A stretch of DNA of 64,000 bases, taken from positions 9,757,001 to 9,821,000 of the forward strand of contig NW_018344037.1 of NCBI RefSeq assembly GCF_002099425.1, written 5' to 3'. Positions 33,985 through 45,859 of this stretch are shown here, one piece after another (positions within the stretch are counted from its first letter, which is position 1; each line of letters begins with the position of its first letter). A model generated the notes under the pieces. The model worked only from the letters and a program-made list of their open reading frames with translations, was not told the origin of the DNA and ran no database searches. Source of the DNA: Phascolarctos cinereus (lineage: Eukaryota > Chordata > Mammalia > Diprotodontia > Phascolarctidae). The translations under genes and the position numbers were made by a program.

Positions 33985-34258
33985 TGTGGACTTCTATGAC
34001 TTTCTTCAAGTCTCAGCTATTCTTGCATTCTACAAGAAACCTTACTCAGTCATCCTTAATCTTAGTGCCTCCCTTCTTAGACTATCCTGATTTGTCGTTG
34101 TTTATCCAACAATTTATATCTTGTTTGTACATAATTGTTTATATGTGCTCTCACCATTAGATTGTGAACTCCATGAGAACAAGGACATATTTTTAAAAGA
34201 AATTTACTTGCATCTCTAGTGCTTAACACAGTGCTTAATAAATGTGAGTTAACTGAAG
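33985..34258 (+). repeat. L2 LINE 3' end
   Basis: 'ggacttctatgactttcttc', 'aagaaaccttactcagtcat', 'ccattagattgtgaactcca', 'ctctagtgcttaacacagtg', 'cttaataaatgtgagttaac'. Confidence 0.7.
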
Positions 34259-34260
34259 GG

Positions 34261-37019
34261 GAAGAGTCACAGCTGATATGAGAACTGTGCATATAGCAAT
34301 TTAAAAGCTGAAATTCCATTTTAATAAAATAAGGTATGATGAGCAATTGTTTATACAACTTTTATTTACCTGGGGACAAATTGGCTTGATTATTTATTGA
34401 TAAGCAGATAGTGCTATGCATTAAAAATTTGTTATACCTTAAAGTTTCTGACATGTATTTGTTTATATTAATTTTATTTTTAATTTATAGAATAAAGCAA
34501 GTAGTTAATAAGCATACTATCACATAATATACATTAACATGTAGTAAAGAAAGCTTTTAAATGAGATCAGGCTTCTATTAAAAGATTTGGATGCAGCATT
34601 CACATGACTCATTCACATGATGCCATTTTCAAGAAGATAAAAGAGATGATATTGCATGACTTATAACTTATGACATATGTTAACCCGGTACCCCAAGAAG
34701 AACTTCCCAATTATTCACTTGTTAGAGAACATGTCAGACAATTTATATTTCAGGTTTAAAAAGGAGCTGCAAAAGAGTTGTTTTAATGAACTAGTTAAAA
34801 TGTTTTCAGACCAATCAAAAATTCACTTTGACACTTAAGGTACTTTCTATCACTCAGCCAAGATTGTGGTCTAGGTTGATAAACATATCTTTAATTTATA
34901 TTGGTGAGTTGTTTTAAAGTTCTAATTGTTAAATTAGCAAATGTAAGGATGAGAAGTGTTTCCCCAAGTATCTATTTTGGGAGGCAAAATATGTGAAAAA
35001 CATGTTTAAGAGATATAAAAGAAGCAACAAAATTCAATCTTTTCTAATGACATAAATGAGACAAATGAAGAATGCTAAGAGAATTTTGTTTGTGCTTTGA
35101 ATTTGCCTTCCTATGAACTGTGGTGGTGTTTTGGTTTTTCTTAAGCAACTAAAGACCCAATTTCTGTGTTGCAATAACTGTAAGTTAAATTGAATTAATA
35201 TAATAATTTCTCAAATCTAATAGAATAACTTCCATAATGCTTAACCGAAAAGTTTATGGATGAGGTAACAAATTCAGATAACATATGCCAAAACAAATTC
35301 TAACAATAATTTGCTTACTTTTATTTCAAAAATCTTGCTTATCAAATCAAAAAGTTGTGAAACATACCATTTTCTGGTCTCATTAAATACCTAAAAGACA
35401 TAACAAAAAAAACCCCTTAGCATTACATGCACAAAAATGTCAAAATTATATTTCAACATTGTGCATACGTAGAATCTGATTCATATTTTTTTTCCAACTG
35501 AAAAAACACAGATATGTTCCTATTATTCTTTTGGGTTTATTGTCATTGTTACTTTTTTTTTTGTTCCTATCATTTACTTTTAGGAAAAATTACATTCTAT
35601 TCCAAAGAACTACTCTGCTATTTTTCCCTGATTTTCCTTAAAGATGATTGAAATGGAAAAGATTTTTCTTGTTGTTGCATTGAATTTCTAAGTACCCCAT
35701 GGGAAAAGAAAAAGACCAATTCTTTTCACCTCAGTTCATCTTCCTTCCCTTCCTAGATTTGACTGAATTTGTATGTCCCCACTAATGTAGTTTTGATGTG
35801 GTAAGCATATGTATCTTTTTTTTTCTAAAGTATTGGGATGTTGCCTTTATTATGTTTTTTTTAATTTGCCATGAGATTGCAATATAGCTAAAATTGACAG
35901 TCTGATCTAAGAATGAAGAAACTAAGTGTGCACAGCCTAAAAAAGTGTTAGTGAGATAATAGGTGGACAGAAATTAGAAGCTCAAAATGTGCATAGTGAT
36001 AGTTTAGAAGACGAGGTGAAATAAAACTCAATATTTCTATCAGTTAATAGTATTATTACTTACTAGCCACCTGTGTTTTCTTTCTTGGCATTTCTTTCTT
36101 AGTAACATGTAATATATTTAAAGATTCAATTTATTATTTACATCTTGTGAAGAATCAACTTAAATTTAGATTCACCGGACAAGTTGGAAAGGTAACAAAT
36201 TTAGATTCAGCAGGGAAGTGACAAAAGGAATGTCAATCTAGTGGGTGGAGGGAAGCACAATTTTGTTGGTCAAGCGGGAGGTAGGAATTGTGTAAAATGA
36301 AGATCAGTCCTGGCAAAGAAGACAAATGTCAGCTTTGATACAAAACAACTGACTCATAGTACAGAGATCCATATAGTGGCTAAGGATCAGTTGTTTACTG
36401 TGGTAGTTGGGTATATATAAGCAGTCTGGGAAGAGGCAGAGCAAGATAGGGATCAGAGAGTCTGCAGATAACCATGGGCTACCCCAGAGCAAGCTTAAGG
36501 TCTAATAGTCAAGAGGTTAGTACAATGGTGTTCAGGAGTCAAGGTGAACATAACTTAACAGTCCAGAAGGTATGTTGTTCAAAAGGTACAGTTTTAGAAA
36601 AAAGAAAATAATTTTATTCCTAGACTTTTTTTTTTGCCTTTAATTCTGTCTTATGTCTCCCACTGAGGTAGCCAGTTGTTTCAAGACTGTAACTGTAAAG
36701 AAAGTGACTATAGCTGGATAAGGAAGGTAGAACAATTGTGAACACATGTGTGATCCTTATAAGGAGCCTTTTCTTCTGTCTGTTCCTGAAATAATTACTA
36801 GCAGTTCCTAGAAACCAAAGAAACAGTTTTGAATGGATAAACACTGAAGGACATCTTACAAGATCCTTTTAAGTATGTGAAAATCTTTTAGATAGACAAT
36901 GTTGAACACACACTTTCCATGTCTTCAAAATGCAGAAACACACACAAAAAAAGTCTATGATTTGAAATTACAGCATGGACACTTACTGTGAGTAAATTTC
37001 CCTTCCCTGTCCTACTAGT
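34261..37019. other. Long repeat-poor stretch
   Basis: About 2.7 kb in which I recognise no interspersed repeat. Features seen: a near-repeat of 'aaatttagattca' at about 36163 and 36197, and 'gggtatatataagcag' near 36410, which resembles a TATA box but has no exon beside it. Unusual for this repeat-dense window. Confidence 0.4.
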
Positions 37020-37215
37020 ATTAATGATAATAACTCTTTTTTAGCTGTGTGCAATTTTCTATGCATTTTCTCACAGTTCTGTGAGATAAATCACATCTTA
37101 TCATTTCCAGCTTGCCAATGAGTAAAGTGGGGCTCAGAGAAGCTCAAGTGATTCCCTGTGTTTGCATAAGTGCTAAGTGATAGAGCCTAGACTAAAATGG
37201 ACAAATCTTCCCATT
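37020..37215 (-). repeat. MIR-family SINE
   Basis: 'ctcacagttctgtgagataa', 'gccaatgagtaaagtggggc', 'agagaagctcaagtgattcc', 'gatagagcctagactaaaat'. Strongly diverged reverse copy. Confidence 0.55.
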
Positions 37216-37744
37216 CCCAATGATTTACATGACAGTCCTCTTTCTTTAAGGTGTGTGCTAAGTATTGGAATTCAAAACCAAGAAAAACTGAAATTTCTGT
37301 GGACTGGTTATCATTATGATTCTTTTGAACCTTGAGTGTGAGGAGCTGTCCGAGTATGAGAGTGTACTGGGTGATGCTATTGCTCTATTAAACCAACCCT
37401 TTGAATGGACTACTCAGTTCAACTAAATAGCTGATCAATGCATTCAAACAACTTGGTCTGTTTTTATTTGTTTGGTGGTGAGTAAAAACTCAGCTCCCTG
37501 CTTTGCTAATTTGACCAGTGAGTTTATTGAAACATTTAATCCTTTATTCTTCTCAATAGCCTTTTCAGCCCTATAATTCTATGCTTTCATTGGTTACTGA
37601 GTTTTCACTAGTAATGAATATTTTACATATAAATGACCCAGTTTGTATGAAAGCAAGAAGATTAAGGCTTCTCATCATTTTCTTATTTTCTTCCTCACTG
37701 GATTACTATACTTTAGGATTTATTTGTCCTCAACCAATATATTA

Positions 37745-37915
37745 TGGAATGAGAAAGCCTGAGTTCAAGACCTGAAGCTTACTACCTGTGTGATCTTCAG
37801 CAAATCATTTAACTTCCTTCTGTCTCAATTTTTTCATCTGTGAAATGGGGGAGGGTGTGTTAGATGGCCTCTAAGGTTCAATACAACTCTCAATTTGCTG
37901 TATGATGCTATGATT
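37745..37915 (+). repeat. MIR3/THER1-like CORE-SINE
   Basis: 'gaaagcctgagttcaagacc', 'ctacctgtgtgatcttcagc', 'tttttcatctgtgaaatggg', 'gttagatggcctctaaggtt', 'gtatgatgctatgattt'. Confidence 0.75.
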
Positions 37916-39428
37916 TGTGTATCTTTTTATATCCTTTAAGATAAGGACAACAGAACCCAGGTAAAATTCATTTTATTTGCTACTCCCTCTCCCCAAAAAG
38001 AGTATACATGTTGGAAAACAGACTAAAATAAACATACTTTATTATGAATAAAAATAACCTTTTCTTGACTCTGTGTGACCAAATATCTGCAAAGCTGCCA
38101 ATTTTTTTTTCTTTTCTGAAGCTTGTTGGATATGGTATTGCTATTATTTTATTATTATACAAAGAGAAAAATTTGATCTCATATAAAGAACATTAGGGGA
38201 TTTCAAAGGATGAATTAAAACGTGATTACATTTTACAACCCCCAACACCCTAACACTCTTAGTATGCTTTAATGGAAAAGAGGTTCAGCCAATTCATAAG
38301 TCACATTTTCGGATATCACTGCTCCAGGGATCTGTATGTAGTGATCATGCACACATAACAATGAGAAAAAGTGATCCCCAAACTAATCCTGACAGCAGGC
38401 CTCTACTTCTTTGTATCTTTGTGAATGATGGTCCATTAGGGGCAATGTTGCTTCTCTGTTTATGGCTCTCTGAAACTGTCTTTATTTCCTAAGTTTTGGC
38501 AATGTTCTTTCTTGGTTCAGCTCATCGTGCTTCCATTATCATAGTATATTGGAAATGACTCCTTTTATTGTCCAGTAGCTCTGTCTATAGTCACTAGAAG
38601 CACTAATGTGTGATTCTGTAGTGCTTTCATCTTCAGGATGTTACATTCTCCTTAGCATTCAATCAACATAAGCAATATGTGCAGTGTGAGGAGTAAGCCA
38701 AATGCTCTAACAATAGATTTTTGCTCTTGTGAGAACACATGCATCAATTGATAAACTGTAAGCTGGGGGGGAAAGCATTTCCGTTATTAGTTTAGTGCAC
38801 CAATCATAAAATCTAAGGTACCATTTTTCAGAGATGTGTAATAAAAACCAGTTAATGGTCCTTACTTGTCAACACCAGCTGCATCTATCCAACAGCAGGT
38901 TTGTGTTTCTGGCTTAACCCTAATTGGTGACAATGGTAGATACCCAGAATCAATCAATGCATTTCTGTGGATTCTAAAGAAGATTCTCATATAATCCTAA
39001 TGAATGCTGGCACCTGGCATTTGCTCAGCTTAACAGCTGTCATAAAAAAAAAAGTATAGACTTGGAACAATGACTAAATTCTCTTTCAGAGTTCTTAGTT
39101 TTAGTTTTCTCTATAGTAAAATTTAAAAAGATAACTTATTGTAATTAACTTAAATTGTAAATAACTTAAAAAGATTACATATTGTAATTATTGTTTTATA
39201 TTCCAGGTCATTTTTTCACTTACTTCTGTACATTTTGTACCAAATTTATTACACTAATCAACTTTTATATATTTTAATCAGTACCAAATAGTTTTACTGA
39301 TTGTTGTTTTGCAGTGTTAGTTTAGATCACATACTGCTAGCCCCTATTCCTTCCTCTAGCCCTTTGTTCCTCCTGAGGGGCTGTTATTTTTTTCCTAGCT
39401 CTCAAAAGTAATCGATTTAGTTCATATC
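37916..39428. other. Repeat-poor stretch
   Basis: No named repeat. The interval 38220-39060 is more complex than its surroundings (for example 'caacaccagctgcatctatc', 'tttgctcagcttaacagctg' with CAGCTG E-boxes), a candidate conserved non-coding segment. Confidence 0.35.
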
Positions 39429-39429
39429 T

Positions 39430-39540
39430 GGAAGCATTAATTAATTATCTGTTGTATGCTGGGGACTAGGGATACAAAGCTAAAACAAAAATGTCTTCAA
39501 GGAATTTTCATTCTACTGAGAAAATGCAATATAAATAAGA
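39430..39540 (-). repeat. L2 LINE 3' tail
   Basis: 'ttaattaattatctgttgta', 'tgctggggactagggataca', 'caaggaattttcattctact'. Confidence 0.6.
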
Positions 39541-39784
39541 AATACGATGTAATTTAAGGGTGAACAAACAATAATGGGAGGTGGTATCTCTTATGAGATT
39601 TGAATGAAGATATAGATTCTGAAATCTGTGTTGAGGATGGATGAAGCACATTTCAGGTATGAACACTGGCTTGCGAGACTGCATGTGAGTCAGAGATGAA
39701 ATGTTGAGTTTCGTAGTTTGTATGGAAAATAGTGTGAGAAAAGGAATAATATGGAAAAAAAAAGAAACAGAAAAGGTGGGTTCA

Positions 39785-39910
39785 GGGGGTTGTGAGGATC
39801 AAATGAGATAATGGATGTAAAGCTGGATGAAAGCTGCATAAAGAAAATGGATGGAAAAAAATTGCAAACCTTAAAGCACCATATAAATGCCAGGTATTTT
39901 ATTTTCATTT
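39785..39910 (+). repeat. MIR-type SINE tail, split
   Basis: 'gggttgtgaggatcaaatga', 'gataatggatgtaaagctgg', then after a short unrelated insert 'ttgcaaaccttaaagcacca' and 'tataaatgccaggtatttt'. Confidence 0.6.
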
Positions 39911-40359
39911 CATTTTATTATTAGCCTACACTCACTAGGCCTCCAGTTGATGATTACTGAGCCTCTTGTGCATCCCGATGGGCTCAAACAATGTTTATAG
40001 AGCAATACAGAGGTCTGCTGGCAAATGTAAATTAAGAACAAGTCTCTGAAAAAATTCACACACATTTTTAAGTTTTCTATTTATTATTAATAGTTTCTTA
40101 AGTCTAGGCAATCAACAAAACAATAAATCCAGGCCTAATTTGAAGTGTCACTGACTTCTGAGTTGCAAATGCTTATGCTGAAAGGCTTTCAAGCTGGTCA
40201 GAGGTAGCTTCAACACATGCCTTAATAGAGTGAATCCCAAAGCCAAGGTGGTTGGGAGACAGGGGCTTAGATTATTGCTAGAGTTGGCAGGGATCAATGA
40301 AGATTTTTGACTTGAGACCTTCAGGATTTTCTTTTGAAGGTTTAGGGAAATACATTTAA

Positions 40360-40700
40360 AAGGGAACTATCTGGAAGAAGGGACTCCAATTAAGAGTTTA
40401 CTGTATTAGTCCAGGGCAGAAGCTAGAATGTTAGCCATGTTAGTGGATAAAAGGTGATTGTTATGAGGGGGTAAAGGCAAAATTGACAAGACATGGCCAA
40501 TTGATTGGATATTGTAGAGGGGGTGAGAAAGGAGAGTCAAAGATGACTCCACAGTTCTGACACTGGAATGACTAAGAGGAGAAAGGCAATGCCTTTAACA
40601 GAAGTAGGGAAGCATGGAAGAAAGAAAGAGAGGTAAGTTTAGGGCGCAGGAATTTACATAGTCCAATTGATTTGCATTATGAGGTTGGAGTTAGAATCTC
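40360..40700 (-). repeat. L2 LINE internal 3' region
   Basis: 'tactgtattagtccagggca', 'aaaattgacaagacatggcc', 'aattgattggatattgtaga', 'agtcaaagatgactccacag', 'gcctttaacagaagtaggga': the reversed L2 segment that lies upstream of the tail pieces seen elsewhere here. Confidence 0.6.
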
Positions 40701-41858
40701 ATGTAAAATCATACTTTAAAAGATAGAATTGGAGACCTACTTTAAAGGCTAAAAGTCGATATGGTATCTGGATACATGGAAAAAAGGATACTATATAATT
40801 AAAGATTTTCTTTTTTGGCAAAAAAAGACCAGATGACTCACCTCATTGTTACTTCTCCTGCATCCACCCCAGCCATTAATGATTTTCACATGCCTGGAGG
40901 TCCACTTAGTAGACATTGCTACTAGGATATAGATTCAGGATTCCTCATTTTCCTCAGTATTTATTTTCTCCCATGGAGCAAAGCAGCAGTATCAGTAGGT
41001 TTTTAGTAGCAAATTTTGCTATTATTTATTGATGAAAGAATATTCATTGAGTTAGGTACTTCATGTGCTTTTGCCCCAAGGCAGCCATTACCAGTTTATG
41101 AAAGAAGAATGGGAAGGATCACTCCTTTTCACAGGTGAATACAATGTGCCAACACCCAACATTACTGGAAACAACCCCAGTGCTGAAACCCCATCAAAAA
41201 CTGTCCCCTGGCCTCTCAACAAGTTGTCAATAAGAATGCCCACACCCTGTCTGGATAAGTCCTCTCCTCAGTTGAAAACAAGGTTCACATCCTGTAACCT
41301 CATCAATCAAAGTAGGTGAGGAGCTCATCAAATCAATCAAGGTTTCCTCTGATTTCTTACATAAGATTGGATTATGAAGAGGAACAAGGGGACTTATCAA
41401 AACCAAAAAAAAAAGATTTCCTAGTTAAGGTATGACTATCAATTGTAGGAGCTGCTAGATTTACAGTTTACAAAAACATGATAAATAAGGCTGTCCCATA
41501 TTAGGAAGGATTGCATTCAGAAAACAACCCACTAGCCATCACTTTAGTTGTACAAGCAGAGGCAGGATAACTGTCTCTCAGGCATGTTTTACAGAGGTAT
41601 CATGTCTCCAGGGTATATTTAGACTAGGATGAATTCTATATTCCTCTCCAACTCTGAGATGCACAGAGGGGGAAATTCAAGCAGGAAAGTAATCAGAATT
41701 GTAGATGAGCGCAGTGTGTGTCAGTGCTTGGTCAAGATAAAAAAGGCTTTGTGTTATAAAATTTGTTTTTTTTTTGCCAGACATTGACTCAACTTATTTC
41801 TCCCTTTACTAAGCAATTGCAGCTGTATTGTTGCTGACCCCCAAAAAGACCATATGAA
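40701..41858. other. No recognised feature
   Basis: Includes an 84-codon frame (41065-41319, rich in Pro/Ser/Thr/Asn) without a recognisable domain, splice context or homologue. No repeat named. Confidence 0.4.
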
Positions 41859-41861
41859 ATA

Positions 41862-42045
41862 GGCATTGTGGTACAATGAAAAAGAGAATTTTTTCTGGAG
41901 TCAAATGAATGGGATATGTATCCAGACTCTGCTCCTTCCTACCTGTGAAATCTTGGGTAAGCCACATAACCTCTCTAGGACTCAGTTACCTCATGTGTAG
42001 AATAAAGTTGGATTAAATAACTTCTTAAGACCCTTTCAGAAGAAA
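41862..42045 (+). repeat. MIR3/THER1-like CORE-SINE
   Basis: 'cattgtggtacaatgaaaaa', 'tctgctccttcctacctgtg', 'aatcttgggtaagccacata', 'cagttacctcatgtgtagaa', 'ttggattaaataacttctta'. Confidence 0.7.
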
Positions 42046-42289
42046 ACAAAATCCTCTAAATTTGTGAAGCAAATAATTTTACAGAATCTATGGCAATTTC
42101 TCCCATAGCTAAACTGGTATAGTGATTCAAATGTGTCAGTAATTAACAATTTTCCCAAGCAGTGGCGTACATAATCAGTTAATTAAGTCATGTTATTTTT
42201 TTAATCTGTAACCATATTTCTATTCAAGTAGTGGTTATGCAGTGTTAAAGAGAACTTTGTTTATTCTTGATATTTCTTTAGAAGTAGAG

Positions 42290-42421
42290 ACAGTGTGAAA
42301 TAGTAGGTAGAGTTATGGGATTGGAGTCTAGATAAGTTGGGTTCAAATAATGCCTCTGATATTTACCAGCTTTGTGCCATTAAACTCTATTTGCCTCAGG
42401 ACATTTCCTTATCTGGTAAAT
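42290..42421 (+). repeat. CORE-SINE fragment
   Basis: 'gtgtgaaatagtaggtagag', 'ggagtctagataagttgggt', 'tcaaataatgcctctgatat', 'aactctatttgcctcaggac'. Confidence 0.65.
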
Positions 42422-43965
42422 TCACTGCTTGTCATTTAATTGTAGAAGCATTTTCTATGCTGATTAGATCCTAGATCCTTTGTTTATTGCCTCATATAAA
42501 AGAACAATACTAGATATCTATTAAGTATGGGTGTATGATGTGATTAACCTAAAGCATGTCTTTGTATAAAAGAAATATTTACCAATAAGAGACATCAAAT
42601 CCAAGAGGGGATGTATACAGCCCATATCAACTGTATTTGTCAGTTTCATTTTCTTTTAACTTATCAAAGAACATTCAGAATGTTAATGTGAGATGCTAGA
42701 TGAATATGCACCAGGTATTTACTTCTATCTCAGGCTGTAACTGTCTAACAGAGCAGTTCACACCATAGGAACAAAGTGAGTTGAAAAGATAAAGATATGT
42801 AAAATTATGCAGGGACTTGCAAAGTATTGACATTATATCATGATTATGTATTTAAATAGCTGAAAGTCATTTGTAGTCTTAATAAGCTTGGATGATATAT
42901 ACCAAAGGACATGATGAAGATGGGCCTAAAACCATGCCTGGGCAAGAGATAATGGTGACATTTGTCTAAATGCTGCCAATATTGCACACATTTTGACAGA
43001 TTGTATTAATATAAATGCTTTTTGGAGAATCAGTGTTCAGTTTCAGAGATAAAAACGTAAATTCTCACTTCCCTTGTTGAATTACATTTCACTTCATGCT
43101 ATGTTAGCACTAATTTTATAAGGAACTGGAGAAAGATGAATTTCTCTATTTTGTGATAAGCTATTCTCCTCCCTAAGTTAAAAAACATTTATCCAGAAAC
43201 AAAAAAAAATGATAATCATAGAAATGTATCCAAAGCACTGACTGGATAAATGTTTCTTTAATAGGAAAGAAACAATATCCTATTGAATTCCTTACTTTAC
43301 TCTATTTTGCTGTGGAAGGGAGGGAGCCAGTGTAATCTACTAATTAAACAAAATCAATTGTGGGAATCTGACAGATTGATTCACAATTAAGGTTGACCTA
43401 ATAATCACATCCAGATCTAACAGATTTTGATTTTTCTTTCTGAAATAGTACATCTTTTTTTTTTTCTTTTGTAGCAAAGATATTGATGACATTCTGTAAC
43501 TAGATCACAGTTCAGGAGTCAAATGAATCTAATTGACTTATACACATGCAACATTAAAATATACCTCATGTAACCATATGTTTAAAATCATATGCTATAT
43601 GGAATACATAGGATGTATTATTTTTTTCTGATAAAACTCTTTTTAACCAAAGAGAAACATGATTGAGATTTCACAAAACTTGGATTTAAATTTGATAAGA
43701 CTGGTTTCCCCCTAAATTATATCAATCAGTTTGTTCAGGTGCAGAGAGTGATTAGCAGAATTATAGGTACATAGAAAGAACTGGGAGAGGAAGCTAAGCT
43801 CACCCTGTCTATTCTTTATAGCTCCTTCTCCTAGCCTCTAAAATTGCTGTCTCCATCCTTCAGTGACAGTTCCTGGAGGGATTTATCTATTAGCATCAGT
43901 AAACCGCTAAAGGGCCAGAGAAATGTAGCACTAAAGGACTTTGATCTTGAGCAGTCTTCTCAATC
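42422..43965. other. No recognised feature
   Basis: AT-rich and repeat-poor, ending at the microsatellite. No coding signal. Confidence 0.4.
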
Positions 43966-43976
43966 TTGGGTGTGTG

Positions 43977-44020
<44 letters not shown>

Positions 44021-44038
44021 TGTGTGTGTGTGTGTGTT
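43966..44038. repeat. (TGCG)n microsatellite flanked by (TG)n
   Basis: About 12 uninterrupted TGCG units between GT runs. It is alternating purine-pyrimidine throughout and holds a dense CpG cluster in an otherwise CpG-poor region. The open frame across it ends in Val/Cys/Ala/Arg repeats and is not coding. Confidence 0.95.
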
Positions 44039-44154
44039 TAAGCTCAGCACAAATTAATATTTCTCCTTTTTTATTTTTCTTATGCTTTTCTCATGAGATA
44101 CTTCCACCAGAATTTCTAAGTGCCTTTTAGCTCATCAAGTAGTTCCCATTAAGG

Positions 44155-44345
44155 CAACATGGCTTGGGGGCGTGGGGGGAAGATCATTAGATTGAGAGTT
44201 ACAGGAGCTCTGACTGCTACTTACTACCAGTACAACCTTGTTCAAGTCTTCTAAGTGCTGTTAGGTGTAAAATGAGACAATATCTGTAAAGCAGTTAGCA
44301 TGGTGCTTGGCTCATATTAGTCACTTAACGAATGCTTGTTCCCAT
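44155..44345 (+). repeat. MIR-family SINE
   Basis: 'caacatggcttgggggcgtg', 'gagttacaggagctctgact', 'ttaggtgtaaaatgagacaa', 'gcagttagcatggtgcttgg', 'tcacttaacgaatgcttgtt'. Confidence 0.6.
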
Positions 44346-44499
44346 CACCCAGCCCCTCTTTCTAGGTGATCTCTAAAGTCTTTTCCATTTTTACATCCCA
44401 GATTTAAGCTTCTATTTTCCTCTGGTTCTGAAGTCATCCTCAGTATAATTTTCCTAGCCTGTTCTAGAGTTCAAACTTTCCTCAGATATAATAAAAGAT

Positions 44500-44690
44500 A
44501 GTTCATATTAAGATAGAGCTTTAATCATTTGCAAAGCAGTATCTCATCTGACCATTACAGCAATGATTTAAGGTAGGTACCATTACTAGTCCCGTTTTAC
44601 AGAGTAGAAAACAGAGATTCAGAAAGGCTCAGACTTACCCCAGGTTCACAGAACTAATAAGAGTCTGGGGAAGAAATCAAACCTGAGTAC
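44500..44690 (-). repeat. MIR-family SINE
   Basis: 'tttgcaaagcagtatctcat', 'attacagcaatgatttaagg', 'cgttttacagagtagaaaac', 'agacttaccccaggttcaca', 'agaaatcaaacctgag'. Confidence 0.65.
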
Positions 44691-45034
44691 ATTACACTAA
44701 AAGAACTGACCTAAGTTTAGTTAATTAATTAGTTAATTAATTTTTAATTAGTACCAACTCTATAGAACAGTTACAGTAATACTGTAATAGTGGGTTTTTT
44801 AAAAAAGTATTAAACTAGGTCTCTGCTTTAAGAAGTCTAACCTTTTAATTTTACTGGTGAATTCACATTATGACTTCTTCAAATGCCTTCTCAATAGCTT
44901 TTTTGCAACATAAAAAAAAGAAAACTTCAAGAAAGCAAGGGAATCTCCCTCCCCCAACTCAAGATACTTGTGGTAACTGAAGTATATTCAAAATAAGTAA
45001 CCCTGGAAGATGAAATTCATAAGTGATATTTTAC
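44691..45034. other. No recognised feature
   Basis: A TTAA-rich patch ('ttagttaattaattagttaa') near 44717-44745; nothing else. Confidence 0.45.
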
Positions 45035-45172
45035 AGAATCAGTGAATTTTTGAGTTGTACAGAACCTCAGACATCATTTAGTTTAGGTTGTGGAGTTAAA
45101 TAACAATTGTCTTTCCTCCATCTTTGACAAGTCATCATATCATACCTGTTTGACAACCTCTGGTGATGGGGA
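45035..45172 (-). repeat. CR1/L3-like LINE 3' end
   Basis: 'acagaacctcagacatcatt', 'ttgacaagtcatcatatcat', 'acctctggtgatggggaaga': reversed CR1/L3 end as in copies A-C of the local duplication. Confidence 0.55.
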
Positions 45173-45855
45173 AGATACTATTTCTGCCTTTTTCACCTTG
45201 TGACCTTTTTCTCCTGTTTCTTCACTCTGGAGGCAAGCAGAATAAATCAATTTCATCCTTATCTTTCAAAAGAAAGGTAAGCCTCATTAAAATCCTAATA
45301 TGCCAAACCAGAAAAGAAATAAATGTGCTAAGTCCACAGTTAAATAAAGACATTCATAGAAGCATTTTAAAAATTCTACATTTTCCAGAATATTAAATGT
45401 GATCTTTTTTGTGGAGAGCTCACATCTATAAGGTAATGTACTGGTTGTTTGAGTAAATAGCCATATTATCCATTTATCAACTAACTATATTTCCCTTAAA
45501 CTGATTTTTTTTCTTTTTCCCATGCTATATAATAATATTTATTTGGCTATCAAAATCTGCTATTTTACTTATGTATTTGAATAAAGTTCACTTAGCTCTC
45601 TCAAAATAAGTTTGACTGGACTTTTATTTGGACAAAACATCTTTTAGAGAATAGGGAAATGAGAGATGAACCAGTCTTTCATGAGGAATCTATAACAAAC
45701 TGATATCACAAATTATGGGCAAGTCCCTGATTTCTAAATACCTAAAAATATTTCTTGTCACTCATAGGCAAATTTTAGAGTTGAGCATTCTCCTCCCTCT
45801 CCCTGTTCCTCTCCTTTCTCTCCATCTCCGGAAAAACACAGTAACAAAGAAGCTG
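45173..45855. other. No recognised feature
   Basis: AT-rich. The 77-codon frame at 45163-45396 has no motif. Confidence 0.4.
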
Positions 45856-45859
45856 AAGG

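Noticed and set aside
36400-36430. TATA-box-like 'gggtatatataagcag' as a promoter
   Set aside because: No exon, initiator or CpG-rich context nearby; AT-rich DNA produces such matches often.
41065-41319. 84-codon Pro/Ser/Thr-rich ORF
   Set aside because: No domain, no neighbouring exon signals, no family recognised.
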